Assembly: GCA_016786585.1 (NCBI GenBank)
Contig: JAEUUI010000018.1
Span: 1-59,022 of the forward strand
DNA length: 59,022 bases
Direction: 5' to 3'
Source of the DNA: Cyclobacteriaceae bacterium
GTDB taxonomy: Bacteria; Bacteroidota; Bacteroidia; Cytophagales; Cyclobacteriaceae
Below, piece after piece: positions 44,362 to 53,474 of the stretch. The stretch's first letter is position 1; each line of letters opens with the position of its first letter. The notes below the pieces were generated by a model. The model saw only the letters and a program-made list of their open reading frames with translations. It made no database searches and was not told where the DNA came from. Made by a program: the position numbers and the translations under genes.

Positions 44362-44898
44362 ATGATTGGAAAATTTAGATTTATCACCTTGATAACAGTA
44401 GTTTTTGCAGCGCTGTTAACAGTCAACTGCGAGAAAGATGATTCGGCTTCTACCTCTGAGCTAGGCGCATTTTTTGATAGCCAATCGAAATCAACTTTTG
44501 CTCTTTCCGATGCACATCAACTTAATTCCATAGCTGTGGTACTGGCTAAGGAGAAAGCTGAAATCAAACTTGTAGGCGATGCAACTATCGTAGATTTGAC
44601 AGATACCAAAGGTTCGTTTAAAGCAATATCGGTTCAATATGAGGTGGATCAAAAGACCGTTAAGATGGTTGTCCCTATTGTTCAGATGACCGATGATCAA
44701 ATCCAAGTGATGTCAGGGAAATCGGTGAATGGGCAGCTTTATTATATGGTAGACACTGAGGCTTGCGAGATGAAATGTACAACAGTGAGCCCTTGTAATA
44801 CTTGCCAGCAGGAGATTATTGAAAGATGCAAAAGCCAGATGTGTACTTGCGTTTCTGGCAATACGGGCTGTAATGCTTCTATTATTTTTAACGACTGA
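44362..44898 (+). CDS. Cysteine-rich lipoprotein, paralog 2
   Basis: 178 residues from the ATG at 44362 (MIGKFRFITLITVVFAALL), lipobox VNC then acidic EKDDSAST. The upstream 21 codons of open frame overlap the repaired tail of paralog 1 and are unlikely to be used. The body is of mixed alpha/beta character. The C-terminal tail has eight Cys (EACEMKC, PCNTC, ERCKSQMCTC, TGC), suggesting disulphides or metal binding. It is probably anchored in the envelope. No family was recognised. Both paralogs follow operator copies 4 and 5. Confidence 0.72.
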   Translation: MIGKFRFITLITVVFAALLTVNCEKDDSASTSELGAFFDSQSKSTFALSDAHQLNSIAVVLAKEKAEIKLVGDATIVDLTDTKGSFKAISVQYEVDQKTVKMVVPIVQMTDDQIQVMSGKSVNGQLYYMVDTEACEMKCTTVSPCNTCQQEIIERCKSQMCTCVSGNTGCNASIIFND

Positions 44899-45022
44899 AA
44901 TTGATTTTAGTAGTATACCCCCGTTATGGTACTAGCTCAGTCGATTCCTACAAGTGATGAGACTAGGTATTTTGAATTAATACTTTTAATAAGCAACCCG
45001 ACAACTGTGTAGGAGAAAAATA

Positions 45023-46285
45023 TTATCTCAATTTTCGAACATCAACAAATTTCGTTGGGTTCGTTTGATTGACGTAGACTATTGCATCAAAACTTGAAGC
45101 AACGTCAAGCCTTGCGAAAGTAAATTGCTCTCCGGAAAACCCAATCCCCGCTTCGCGCATATATCGTACGCCCGATAGCTTACTCTTAATATTTTCGGAC
45201 AATGAACTGAAGTCAATAAAATAGCATGATAAGCCAACCTCTTTAAGTTGTGCTGACAACGAACTTTCATTCGTGTTTGATACAAAGCACGGCTGCATCC
45301 TGGCGTCCTTTTGGTAGTTTACCGCATTAAATGAGCCAGAGCCAAAATCAAATCCGACCGCGTAGTAGTCCGTCCCGAAATGTTCCTTTAATCCTTCGCC
45401 CATTCTGAAGTGATCTTCATTTTTTAGAATGAATTTGTTCGTTTGAATGTGCCCATTGTGGCCCCAGATAATTACCTTCCCGTCTCCTGTAAACTTTCTA
45501 ATCCACTTTAAGTTTTCAAGCATTTCTGCGTCTCTTAAAGTTTGACTTTTAGTTCCATGCCGGTTTCGCATCGTTGACTGGATAACTGCGCTCTTCATTC
45601 GGGAGATCATTTGAAATGCGAATTTGTATTCTTGTGCTGAACAGTGCTCCAAATAGCTACTTTTTCGCTCAGCTGCCCGTTGTGCAAGTAAATCAAGTTT
45701 CTGCGTGTATTTGTCCCGGAACTTTGGCTGTAATTCTAATTGAAGTTCAGCGAGCCACGGTTCACATTCGGTCGAATAGACAGGATCGACTTTTTCTAAA
45801 TACTTTATCAGCATTTTTGGGAGATTTCCAACGTGCTGACTGTCGTATCCAAAAATCAAGACTTGGTTTTCCTTGCTTACTGACATGTTGTAATCGCGAA
45901 GCCATCGCAAAAGGCTTACAAATTCTTCCGTGTGATAGATCAAATAAAAGTTGGTCATGACCTGTGCTAAATCGCTGCTATTACCTATCAGATATTCATT
46001 GACCTGAAACGCGCTGAAATCTGTTTCAAATGCTATGGTCTTGAACTTGGCAGTTAATACCAAAGACTTAATCAGCTCTCCTTTAATGGTGAAAAACTCA
46101 TGAGTGCCGTGGGTCGCTTCGCCCAAGCCAACTATATTTTTGGTCGAGATGATATCAACTATAGAAGCCGGCTTTTTAAGAAATGCGCTGTCACAATTTA
46201 TTTCATACACACCTTGATTCTGTCGGGCGTACAAAGCATGGATCATTGAGGCAGCGACAGTAAGTATCAATACTGAGAGTTTCAT
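45023..46285 (-). CDS. Erythromycin-esterase-like (EreA/ChaN-type) secreted protein
   Basis: 420 residues from the ATG at 46285 (a GTG two codons upstream is also possible). A signal peptide (MKLSVLILTVAASMIHALYA) makes it periplasmic, unlike cytoplasmic macrolide esterases. Family motifs: GLGEATHGTHEFF, ETDFSAFQ, a GYDSQ-like strand and IIWGHNGHIQT. These contain the His/Glu residues proposed for hydrolysis. Whether it hydrolyses macrolides is unknown; many homologs do not. It is convergent with the lipoprotein pair. Confidence 0.8.
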   Translation of the reverse strand: MKLSVLILTVAASMIHALYARQNQGVYEINCDSAFLKKPASIVDIISTKNIVGLGEATHGTHEFFTIKGELIKSLVLTAKFKTIAFETDFSAFQVNEYLIGNSSDLAQVMTNFYLIYHTEEFVSLLRWLRDYNMSVSKENQVLIFGYDSQHVGNLPKMLIKYLEKVDPVYSTECEPWLAELQLELQPKFRDKYTQKLDLLAQRAAERKSSYLEHCSAQEYKFAFQMISRMKSAVIQSTMRNRHGTKSQTLRDAEMLENLKWIRKFTGDGKVIIWGHNGHIQTNKFILKNEDHFRMGEGLKEHFGTDYYAVGFDFGSGSFNAVNYQKDARMQPCFVSNTNESSLSAQLKEVGLSCYFIDFSSLSENIKSKLSGVRYMREAGIGFSGEQFTFARLDVASSFDAIVYVNQTNPTKFVDVRKLR

Positions 46286-46352
46286 ATGCACTGATATAAA
46301 TTAAAAATGAACTGAGCAATATAATGATATTCGGCCATTTCATTCTTTTTAC

Positions 46353-46493
46353 GTGAACAACGAACACAGGAAAAATACTCAAGTACTTGTGACAGTCTGC
46401 CCGGCTAAAGATTTGCGATTCGGGAAGGCTTTAAATAAAGAGGTGAATCGGTTGGTATTTCCATTTGAGGCCGTATTACTCTCTATTGATTAA
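46353..46493 (+). CDS. Possible 46-residue small protein upstream of the nos operon
   Basis: A GTG-initiated frame reading VNNEHRKNTQVLVTVCPAKD and on to VLLSID and stop. Amino-acid composition looks protein-like, but no homolog was recognised. The rest of 46286-46587 contains the nos regulatory site and otherwise nothing I can name. Confidence 0.25.
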   Translation: MNNEHRKNTQVLVTVCPAKDLRFGKALNKEVNRLVFPFEAVLLSID

Positions 46494-46506
46494 AGTCAGT
46501 TTCGAT

Positions 46507-46524
46507 TTATGATCAGGATCATAA
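46507..46524. promoter_or_regulatory. Crp/Fnr-type operator TTATGATC-AG-GATCATAA before nos
   Basis: A perfect palindrome containing TGAT-N4-ATCA, the Fnr/Dnr half-site geometry. Its centre is about 72 bp before the cytochrome start. A weak -7-like box (TATCTTG, 46545) would put the transcript start about 41-42 bp from the centre, the usual activator position for this family. Confidence 0.7.
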
Positions 46525-46587
46525 GGCATCAATTGAGTCTCAGGTATCTTGATGTTGAATTTCAAGCACCCAATTAACATATCTAAC

Positions 46588-47052
46588 ATGAAAAAATCAG
46601 TCATTATTCCTGCATTATTGATTGGCGCATTTGCAGCGTGCGCCCCCGAAAAGCCAAACACAGAGAGCGAGGTAAAGCCTGAAAAAAGTGCCGTTGAAGC
46701 AGTGATCGATCCGACAAAGGGAATCGGCCAGGTTAAAAATGTAACGCTTGAAAGTCCGCTGGATCAGGCGCGTGTTAAACGAGGCATCGCCATTTACGAA
46801 ATGAAGTGCCAATCATGCCACAAGCTTGATGAAACCCGCTTGGTAGGACCGGGTTGGAAGGAGATAACAAAGAAGAGAAAGCCTGAATGGATCATGAACA
46901 TGATTACCAATGTGGACATGATGCTTGATCAGGACCCCGAAGCTCAAAAACTCCTTGAACTCTGTTTGATGCGCATGCCTAACCAGAACATGTCAATCGG
47001 GGATGCCCGCGATGTGTTGGAATATATGCGCTCGAATGACGGAGAGAAATGA
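46588..47052 (+). CDS. Mono-heme c-type cytochrome lipoprotein of the nos operon
   Basis: 154 residues from the ATG at 46588. Lipobox FAAC (Cys18). The heme motif is Cys74-x-x-Cys77-His78 (KCQSCHK). The axial Met is probably in MRMPNQNMS. Positioned first in the operon, it is the likely electron donor to NosZ from the quinol/cytochrome bc pool. The next gene starts 19 bp after the stop. Confidence 0.88.
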   Translation: MKKSVIIPALLIGAFAACAPEKPNTESEVKPEKSAVEAVIDPTKGIGQVKNVTLESPLDQARVKRGIAIYEMKCQSCHKLDETRLVGPGWKEITKKRKPEWIMNMITNVDMMLDQDPEAQKLLELCLMRMPNQNMSIGDARDVLEYMRSNDGEK

Positions 47053-47071
47053 AAACCAACCTAAAAACTAT

Positions 47072-47620
47072 ATGAAACGCTTATCCATTATTCCTCTGCT
47101 TTTGTTATTGGCCTGTGGTCAGCAGCAAGCCCCGGGCAACGAAAGCAGTGTTGCTGAAGCAGCACCTGGTGCCGGCCAGTCAGCCGTTCAGGACGAAACC
47201 TCGGAGCGTGATGTTGTCCGTGTTGCTGTAAACTCCCCGGTGCATACTACGCTTGTTACCGCACTCAAAACTGCCGAGTATGTTGATGCGCTTTCAAATG
47301 CCGGCCCTTTCACGGTGTTTGCGCCTACCAACGAAGCATTCGACAAGCTCCCTGCCGGTACTGTCGAAAACCTGCTGAAACCTGAAAATAAAGATGCGCT
47401 CCGGAATATCCTCGAGTACCATGTTTATGTAGGAGTTATCACTGAAGCTATGGTTCAGGATGGAATGACATTGAATCAGGTTAACCTCGACAACATCACG
47501 CTTAATAAAAAAGACGGAAAGATTACCGTGAATGGTGCCAATGTGCTGGGCGTGGTGAAGGCTTCCAACGGAGTGGTGTATGTGATTGATGCGGTATTGC
47601 TTCCCCCTGAAAAGAAATAA
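47072..47620 (+). CDS. FAS1 (fasciclin) domain lipoprotein
   Basis: 182 residues from the ATG at 47072 (MKRLSIIPLLLLLACG, lipobox at Cys). FAS1 signature: HTTLVTALKTAEYVDALSNA, then FTVFAPTNEAFDKLP, and the C-terminal NGVVYVIDAVLLP. FAS1 proteins are frequent in Bacteroidota nos clusters, but their role there is not established. It ends directly before nosZ. Confidence 0.85.
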   Translation: MKRLSIIPLLLLLACGQQQAPGNESSVAEAAPGAGQSAVQDETSERDVVRVAVNSPVHTTLVTALKTAEYVDALSNAGPFTVFAPTNEAFDKLPAGTVENLLKPENKDALRNILEYHVYVGVITEAMVQDGMTLNQVNLDNITLNKKDGKITVNGANVLGVVKASNGVVYVIDAVLLPPEKK

Positions 47621-47646
47621 TGGATCTTACTTCTAAACATTACGAT

Positions 47647-49647
47647 ATGAAACATAAAACCATATACAGATCACTTTTCCTGTTCGGAATCCTGGCCTCG
47701 GCAAGTATTCTGTTTCAGTTTTGTAAACCCAAAGGACCGGCTGAAGTAGCAACTGGCAACGCAGCTTCGCAAGCATATGTTGCGCCCGGCAAATATGACG
47801 AGTTCTATAATTTCGTTTCAGGCGGATTTAATGGCCAAATGAATGTTTACGGGCTTCCATCCGGTCGGCTTTTCAGAATCATTCCCGTTTTTTCGGAAGA
47901 TCCAACATCGGGTTATGGATTCAGCGAAGAAACCAAGCCTATGCTCAATACATCGCACGGTTACGTTCCGTGGGATGACCTGCATCACCCTGCCTTGTCA
48001 ACCACCAATGGTGAGCACGATGGCCGCTGGGTTTTCGGGAATGCCAACAACACGCCTCGTGTAGCCCGCATTGATTTAAAAACTTTCCGCACCGCTGAAA
48101 TTATTGAACTTCCAAACAGCGGTGGAAATCACTCATCTCCATTTATTACCGAGAACACCGAATATGTTGTGGCGGGAACGCGCTTCAGTGTACCGATGGG
48201 GGATAAGACCGATGTTCCGATCAGCACCTACAAAGAGAACTTTAAAGGAACCATCAGCTTTATTTCTGTCGGAAAGGAAGATGGCAAAATGAAAATTGCC
48301 TTCCAGATCAAAACACCGGGTGTAAACTTTGATCTTGCACGTGCAGGTAAAGGCCCGTCTCACGGCTGGTTCTTCTTCTCATGCTACAACACCGAACAGG
48401 CTTATACACTGCTTGAAGTGAATTCAACGCAGAAAGACAAGGACTTCATTATGGCTGTAAACTGGAAAAAGGCTGAAGAATATCTCGCTGCCGGTAAAGG
48501 TGAAAAAGCTAAAGCGAAGTATGTGCATAACTGGTATGATGAAAAGACACACACTGCTACGTCTGAAATGTTGAACGAGGTTATGCAGCTCGACCCAGCT
48601 GTTTTGAAAGACATGGTGTACTTCATTCCTTGTCCGAAGTCTCCGCATGGTTGCGATACAGACCCTACCGGTGAATACATCGTGGGAAGCGGAAAACTCG
48701 CAGCGTTGATTCCGGTTTTCTCGTTCACTAAAATTCAGCAGGCAATCGCTAACAAAGAATTTGAAGGCGATTTTGGCGGTATACCTGTAATAAAGTATGA
48801 AGCAGCCTTGCATGGTGAAGTGAAGAAACCCGGCCTCGGACCTCTGCACACCGAATTTGATGCAAATGGCAATGCCTATACTTCCTTCTTTGTATCATCT
48901 GAAATCGTGAAATGGAATGTGAAATCTCTTGAAGTGCTCGATCGCGTTCCTACATACTATTCAATCGGTCACTTGTGCGTGCCGGGCGGGCCAACCCGTA
49001 AACCTCACGGAAAGTATGTAATCGCTTATAACAAGATTACGAAAGATCGTTACCTCTCAACCGGTCCGGAGTTAACCCAATCTGCCCAACTCTATGATAT
49101 CAGTGGCGATAAGATGAAGCTTATCCTTGACTTCCCTACCACGGGGGAACCTCACTATGCAGAAGCTATTCCGGCCAGTCTGGTGATGCCTAACTCGGTA
49201 AAAATCTTCAGGATTGAAGATAACAATCACCCTTACGTAGCGAAAGGTGAAAGCAAAACAAATGTGGTAAGAAAAGGTAATCAGGTTCACATTTCCATGA
49301 CGGCCATTCGCTCACACTTAACACCTGATAACATTGAGGGTGTGAAACTTGGGGATGAGGTATATTTCCATGTAACCAACCTCGAACAGGACTGGGATGT
49401 GCCGCACGGCTTCGCTATCAAAGGTGCGAATAATGCTGAGTTGCTGATTATGCCGGGTGAGACGCAAACGCTGAAATGGAAGCCACTAACAACCGGTGTA
49501 TTTCCATTCTACTGTACCGACTTCTGTTCAGCGCTGCACCAGGAGATGCAAGGATACATCCGGGTATCTCCGGCAAACAGCAATGTTCCGATAAAATTTT
49601 CAACCGGAAAAACTGAGGCCCCGGCTGGTGCCGCAGGCAGTAAGTAA
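47647..49647 (+). CDS. nosZ: Sec-dependent (clade II) nitrous oxide reductase
   Basis: 666 residues from the ATG at 47647 (MKHKTIYRSLFLFGILASAS). The signal is Sec/lipoprotein-like (FQFCKPKG) without a twin-arginine motif, which is typical of clade II. The seven-bladed propeller holds CuZ histidines (DDLHHP, KGPSHGW, GPLHTEF, KPHGKY regions). The CuA site is in the C-terminal cupredoxin domain: Cys623-x3-Cys627-x3-His631-x2-Met634 (CTDFCSALHQEM). It reduces N2O to N2 in the periplasm. Confidence 0.96.
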   Translation: MKHKTIYRSLFLFGILASASILFQFCKPKGPAEVATGNAASQAYVAPGKYDEFYNFVSGGFNGQMNVYGLPSGRLFRIIPVFSEDPTSGYGFSEETKPMLNTSHGYVPWDDLHHPALSTTNGEHDGRWVFGNANNTPRVARIDLKTFRTAEIIELPNSGGNHSSPFITENTEYVVAGTRFSVPMGDKTDVPISTYKENFKGTISFISVGKEDGKMKIAFQIKTPGVNFDLARAGKGPSHGWFFFSCYNTEQAYTLLEVNSTQKDKDFIMAVNWKKAEEYLAAGKGEKAKAKYVHNWYDEKTHTATSEMLNEVMQLDPAVLKDMVYFIPCPKSPHGCDTDPTGEYIVGSGKLAALIPVFSFTKIQQAIANKEFEGDFGGIPVIKYEAALHGEVKKPGLGPLHTEFDANGNAYTSFFVSSEIVKWNVKSLEVLDRVPTYYSIGHLCVPGGPTRKPHGKYVIAYNKITKDRYLSTGPELTQSAQLYDISGDKMKLILDFPTTGEPHYAEAIPASLVMPNSVKIFRIEDNNHPYVAKGESKTNVVRKGNQVHISMTAIRSHLTPDNIEGVKLGDEVYFHVTNLEQDWDVPHGFAIKGANNAELLIMPGETQTLKWKPLTTGVFPFYCTDFCSALHQEMQGYIRVSPANSNVPIKFSTGKTEAPAGAAGSK

Positions 49648-49671
49648 GTTCCAATAGTTTACAGGTTGAGT

Positions 49672-49697
49672 GCCCCGGCAAGCGAAAGTGCCGGGGC
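49672..49697 (+). terminator. Hairpin between nosZ and the downstream nos genes
   Basis: A perfect 9-bp GC-rich stem GCCCCGGCA/TGCCGGGGC with loop AGCGAAAG, followed only by TTATTAAA. Because it is inside the operon, it more likely attenuates or stabilises the nosZ mRNA than fully terminates it. Confidence 0.65.
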
Positions 49698-49716
49698 TTA
49701 TTAAACCACCAATCGT

Positions 49717-50301
49717 ATGACTTCGATTAAACCCACATCACGCCTAATAATTGTTGTTGCATCGCTGATACTAATCGCGGGCTTTTTTGTACCGCTCTGG
49801 CAAATCCTGATGTGGGCTCCGCAATATCCTGAAGGCCTTGAAATGGATATTTGGTACAACAACATCACGGGCGATGTTAAGATCATCAGTGCGCTCAACC
49901 ATTATATCGGGATGAAACACATTGAGGTGGGCATGTTTCCCGAGTTTCAATACATCGTTTACATTATCTGGTTTTTAATAGGTTTTGGTTTGCTGGCTGC
50001 CATAACGGGCAAACGCTTTATGGTATGGTTAAATGCCGGTGTGTTGTTGATTACCGGGGTCGCTGCACTAATCGACTTTTACCTGTGGGGATATGAGTAT
50101 GGCCACAACCTTGATCCTACGGCAGCCATTATTGTTCCGGGTATGTCATATCAACCACCGCTTATCGGAACAAAAGTTCTGCTCAACTTCACCGCATTCT
50201 CGGGACCCGATTTGGGCGGATGGTTTTTCGTGATATCATTTTGCCTGGTGATTCTGGTGATCATATTAGAAAAATTCTTCTTCAACAGGAAAAAAGCCTG
50301 A
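49717..50301 (+). CDS. Nos-cluster integral membrane protein (NosB-like)
   Basis: 194 residues with four to five hydrophobic helices (about 9-31, 86-104, 110-130, 165-190) and a periplasmic loop containing several Trp, His and Tyr (MWAPQYPEGLEMDIWY). Clade II nos clusters usually encode a membrane protein of this size directly after nosZ (NosB). Its role is unresolved. Assignment rests mainly on position. Confidence 0.6.
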   Translation: MTSIKPTSRLIIVVASLILIAGFFVPLWQILMWAPQYPEGLEMDIWYNNITGDVKIISALNHYIGMKHIEVGMFPEFQYIVYIIWFLIGFGLLAAITGKRFMVWLNAGVLLITGVAALIDFYLWGYEYGHNLDPTAAIIVPGMSYQPPLIGTKVLLNFTAFSGPDLGGWFFVISFCLVILVIILEKFFFNRKKA

Positions 50302-50315
50302 ACTGATTAATAGCT

Positions 50316-50747
50316 ATGAAAAAACTTACCCTGATAATTGTTCTATTTGTTTTTATTTCCTGCAGTTCAGATCCGGAACCGTTGCGATACGGCAAGGATA
50401 TTTGCTACTCGTGCAAAATGACACTGGTGGATAGAAAATTCGGTGCGGAAATCGTAACGAAGAAAGGGAAAGTCTACAAGTTCGATGATCTCAATTGCAT
50501 GGTGGGCTTTTATAACTCAGATTATGAAGTTCATGAAAATATGGAGCACATCCTGGTAATTGATTTCGCCCATCCGGGAACGTTAATTGATGTGCAGCAG
50601 GCGTTCTTTGTAAAAACAAGTGAGATACGTACGCCAATGGCTGGCGGCATCGCTGCGTTCAGCAACAAAGAAGATCAGGCAAATCAAAACGAAAAGTGGA
50701 AAGGTACTTTGCTTGAATGGCCCGATGTTATAGCTGAGTTCAAGTAG
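50316..50747 (+). CDS. nosL: NosL copper chaperone lipoprotein
   Basis: 143 residues, lipobox ISCSS. The Cu(I)-binding motif CYSCKM, then VTKKGKVYKFDDLNCM, matches NosL. It delivers copper for CuZ assembly together with NosDFY. Confidence 0.9.
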   Translation: MKKLTLIIVLFVFISCSSDPEPLRYGKDICYSCKMTLVDRKFGAEIVTKKGKVYKFDDLNCMVGFYNSDYEVHENMEHILVIDFAHPGTLIDVQQAFFVKTSEIRTPMAGGIAAFSNKEDQANQNEKWKGTLLEWPDVIAEFK

Positions 50748-50756
50748 CACTACGGA

Positions 50757-52001
50757 ATGAAAAAACTCCTTGTCATACCGTTTCTGTGTACCTGTTTAAT
50801 ATCCTTCGGAACTGCAATCCCGGTTGGTTCAAAGTATTCGGTAAAAACAATCAAGCAGGCGATTGAGAAGGCCAGTCATGGCGATACACTGATTATCTAT
50901 TCTGGCGTGTATCGCGAGGGAAACATTGTGCTGAAAAAAAACCTGACAATTATCGGTAAAGGTTACCCGGTACTGGATGGTGAAAACAAATATGAGATCT
51001 TTACCATTCATGCTGATCATGTTACTGTATCCGGGTTAAAATTTATCAACACCGGTGTAGCCAGTATCAACGACCTGGCTGCCATTAAAGTACTTGAATC
51101 GAACTACCTGCGGGTTCAAAACAACAAGTTCGAAAACACATTTTTTGGAATCTACTTTGCCAACTCCACGAATTGCAGAGTGGAAGGGAACGAATTAAAA
51201 TCAGATGCCGAAGCGGAACATCAGATCGGAAACGGTATTCACCTGTGGAAGTGTGAACATATGACGCTCGATAACAATCGCGTAAGCGGTCATCGTGACG
51301 GCATTTATTTTGAGTTCGTTACGGAATCACTCATTACCAACAACTTCAGTGAAGGAAACATGCGCTATGGCCTGCATTTTATGTTTTCGCATAACGATGA
51401 GTACAGGAACAACACCTTCATCAACAACGGAGCCGGTGTTGCTGTCATGTACACGAAAGGTGTTAAAATGATTGGCAATACGTTTGAACACAACTGGGGT
51501 TCCTCGGCCTACGGCCTGCTCTTAAAAGACATCCGCGACAGCTTTGTTACCGGCAATATTTTTAAGAAGAATTCGGTTGGCATATTTATGGAAGGCAGCA
51601 GCCGGATTGAGTTTAAGGCGAATACGTTCTCTGAAAACGGATACGCGGTTCGGTTGCAGGCAAGCTGCGATGATAACGTTTTTGAACGCAATAATTTCTC
51701 GGCCAACACTTTTGATCTTGTGACCAACGGCACGCTGGTTCTCAATACCATCGACCATAATTATTGGGATCACTACGAAGGCTATGACCTTAACCATGAT
51801 GCAGTTGGTGACGTTCCCTACCGCCCCGTGAGTTTATATGGAATGGTGATTGAGCACATGCCCAGTGCGGTTTTACTATGGAGAAGTTTTTTTGTGTTTT
51901 TGATGGACCGTGCTGAAAAAGCAGTTCCCGCAATCACGCCCGATAATTTGAAAGACAATTCACCCGCCATGAACCCCTATGATTTCCATAAAGCAAATTG
52001 A
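50757..52001 (+). CDS. nosD: NosD periplasmic copper-maturation protein
   Basis: 414 residues. A signal peptide (about 1-20) is followed by a right-handed beta-helix of CASH/PbH1-type repeats (NNRVSGHRDGIYFE, NGAGVAVMYTKGVKMIGNTF, GIFMEGSSRIEFKANTF). It accepts copper or sulphur for CuZ via the NosFY transporter. Its last 23 bp overlap nosF. Confidence 0.92.
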   Translation: MKKLLVIPFLCTCLISFGTAIPVGSKYSVKTIKQAIEKASHGDTLIIYSGVYREGNIVLKKNLTIIGKGYPVLDGENKYEIFTIHADHVTVSGLKFINTGVASINDLAAIKVLESNYLRVQNNKFENTFFGIYFANSTNCRVEGNELKSDAEAEHQIGNGIHLWKCEHMTLDNNRVSGHRDGIYFEFVTESLITNNFSEGNMRYGLHFMFSHNDEYRNNTFINNGAGVAVMYTKGVKMIGNTFEHNWGSSAYGLLLKDIRDSFVTGNIFKKNSVGIFMEGSSRIEFKANTFSENGYAVRLQASCDDNVFERNNFSANTFDLVTNGTLVLNTIDHNYWDHYEGYDLNHDAVGDVPYRPVSLYGMVIEHMPSAVLLWRSFFVFLMDRAEKAVPAITPDNLKDNSPAMNPYDFHKAN

Positions 52002-52710
52002 CAAGAAATTCGGGAAGCTGACGGCACTTGAAAACGTAAGTCTTGAGCTGCAGACCGGCAAGAGCTATGCACTTGTTGGTCCGAACGGTTCGGGTAAAAC
52101 CACACTCATTAAAAGTATTTTAGGTTTGGTAATCCCCACGTCAGGCGACATCCTTTTTAACGAAAAGAATATCCGGCACGACTGGAAGTATCGGGACAAG
52201 ATCGGGTACATGCCGCAAATCGGACATTATCCGGAAAATATGTCGATCGGCCAGTTGTTCGACATGATGAAGAATATCCGGGGTGAAAATCAGCGCATTG
52301 ATGAAGAGCTGATTGATGCGTTCAGGCTGTATAAGATGTACGATAAAAGAATGCACGCCCTCTCGGGAGGAACGCGTCAAAAAGTGAGCGCAGCACTGGC
52401 ATTTCTTTTTCCCGCCCCGGTTTACATTCTGGATGAACCAACTGCCGGGCTGGACCCAATCTCGACTGAGATATTAAAGGAGAAGATAATTCACGAAAGA
52501 AGAATGAATAAACTGCTGATGATCACATCTCACATTTTGAGCGACCTGGAGGAATTAACCAACAGCATGGTTTACATGTTCGAAGGAAAGGTTCATTTCA
52601 ACAATACGATCGAGCAGCTTAAGCATGAAACGAATGAAGTAAAATTGAGCAAGGCGCTCACCACCTTTATCCGGCAAAAAGAACTTGTAGCCTCTGTATC
52701 AGAAGTATGA
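51979..52710 (+). CDS. nosF: NosF ABC transporter ATPase
   Basis: 243 residues. Walker A GPNGSGKTT, signature LSGGTRQK, Walker B VYILDEPTAGLDP, switch His in MITSH. It drives NosY. It overlaps nosD and, by 4 bp, nosY. Confidence 0.92.
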   Translation: MISIKQIDKKFGKLTALENVSLELQTGKSYALVGPNGSGKTTLIKSILGLVIPTSGDILFNEKNIRHDWKYRDKIGYMPQIGHYPENMSIGQLFDMMKNIRGENQRIDEELIDAFRLYKMYDKRMHALSGGTRQKVSAALAFLFPAPVYILDEPTAGLDPISTEILKEKIIHERRMNKLLMITSHILSDLEELTNSMVYMFEGKVHFNNTIEQLKHETNEVKLSKALTTFIRQKELVASVSEV

Positions 52711-53474
52711 CACGTGTACTAAAATACATTTTATACGACATCCTGCGGACCCGGTTTATCCTGTTGTATACCGCATTTCTGTTCATCAGCACCTTTGGCT
52801 TGTATCAGCTCGACAGTGATTCGGGCAAAGTGGTGCTCAGCTTGCTCAACATCGTGTTAATGGTTGTGCCATTGGTAAGCACTGTATTTTCAACGATTCA
52901 TTTTTTTAATTCTTACGAGTTTATCGAACTCATGCTGGCACAGCCGGTCAAACGGAGTACTGTTTTTTTAGGCGAATACATGGGGGTGGCTTGTTCGCTG
53001 TGTGTTGCATTTGTTACGGGGGTAGGAGTACCCATACTTTTGTTCGGGATCAATGCCAATGCATTAACCATGCTCTACACGGGTGTAACATTAACACTTG
53101 TTTTTGTGTCACTTGCCTTTTTATCATCGGTGCTCACGCGTGATAAAGCAAAAGCCATTGGCATTGCGTTGCTGTTCTGGTTGTATTTTTCTTTGATTTA
53201 TGACGGCCTTCTGCTCTGGGTAGTGTACAGTTTCAGCGATTACCCGTTGGAAAAAATTACGCTGGTGCTTATTGCCTTTAACCCGGTCGACCTTGCACGC
53301 ATTATCATGCTCCTGCAGCTTGATATTTCGGCATTGATGGGTTTTACCGGGGCCTTTTACCAGGAGTTTTTTGGAAGCTACCTGGGGATTGTACTTTCCA
53401 CACTCGTGCTTTTTATCTGGATCGTATTACCGATCGCTTTGGCGCAACGGATTTTCAACCGGAAGGATTTGTGA
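52707..53474 (+). CDS. nosY: NosY ABC transporter permease
   Basis: 255 residues with six hydrophobic helices, the ABC-2 type permease pattern seen in NosY (FNSYEFIELMLAQPVKRSTVFLGEY). It pairs with NosF for CuZ maturation. ATGA-type 4-bp overlaps occur on both sides. Confidence 0.9.
   Translation: MTRVLKYILYDILRTRFILLYTAFLFISTFGLYQLDSDSGKVVLSLLNIVLMVVPLVSTVFSTIHFFNSYEFIELMLAQPVKRSTVFLGEYMGVACSLCVAFVTGVGVPILLFGINANALTMLYTGVTLTLVFVSLAFLSSVLTRDKAKAIGIALLFWLYFSLIYDGLLLWVVYSFSDYPLEKITLVLIAFNPVDLARIIMLLQLDISALMGFTGAFYQEFFGSYLGIVLSTLVLFIWIVLPIALAQRIFNRKDL

Noticed and set aside
45005-45020. Another copy of the ATAGGAGT operator (GTAGGAGAAA)
   Set aside because: Only a six-base half matches and there is no right arm.
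46380-46395. CAAGTACTTG palindrome as an operator of nos
   Set aside because: A short palindrome within a possible small reading frame, far from the likely start. The TGAT-N4-ATCA site is a much better candidate.
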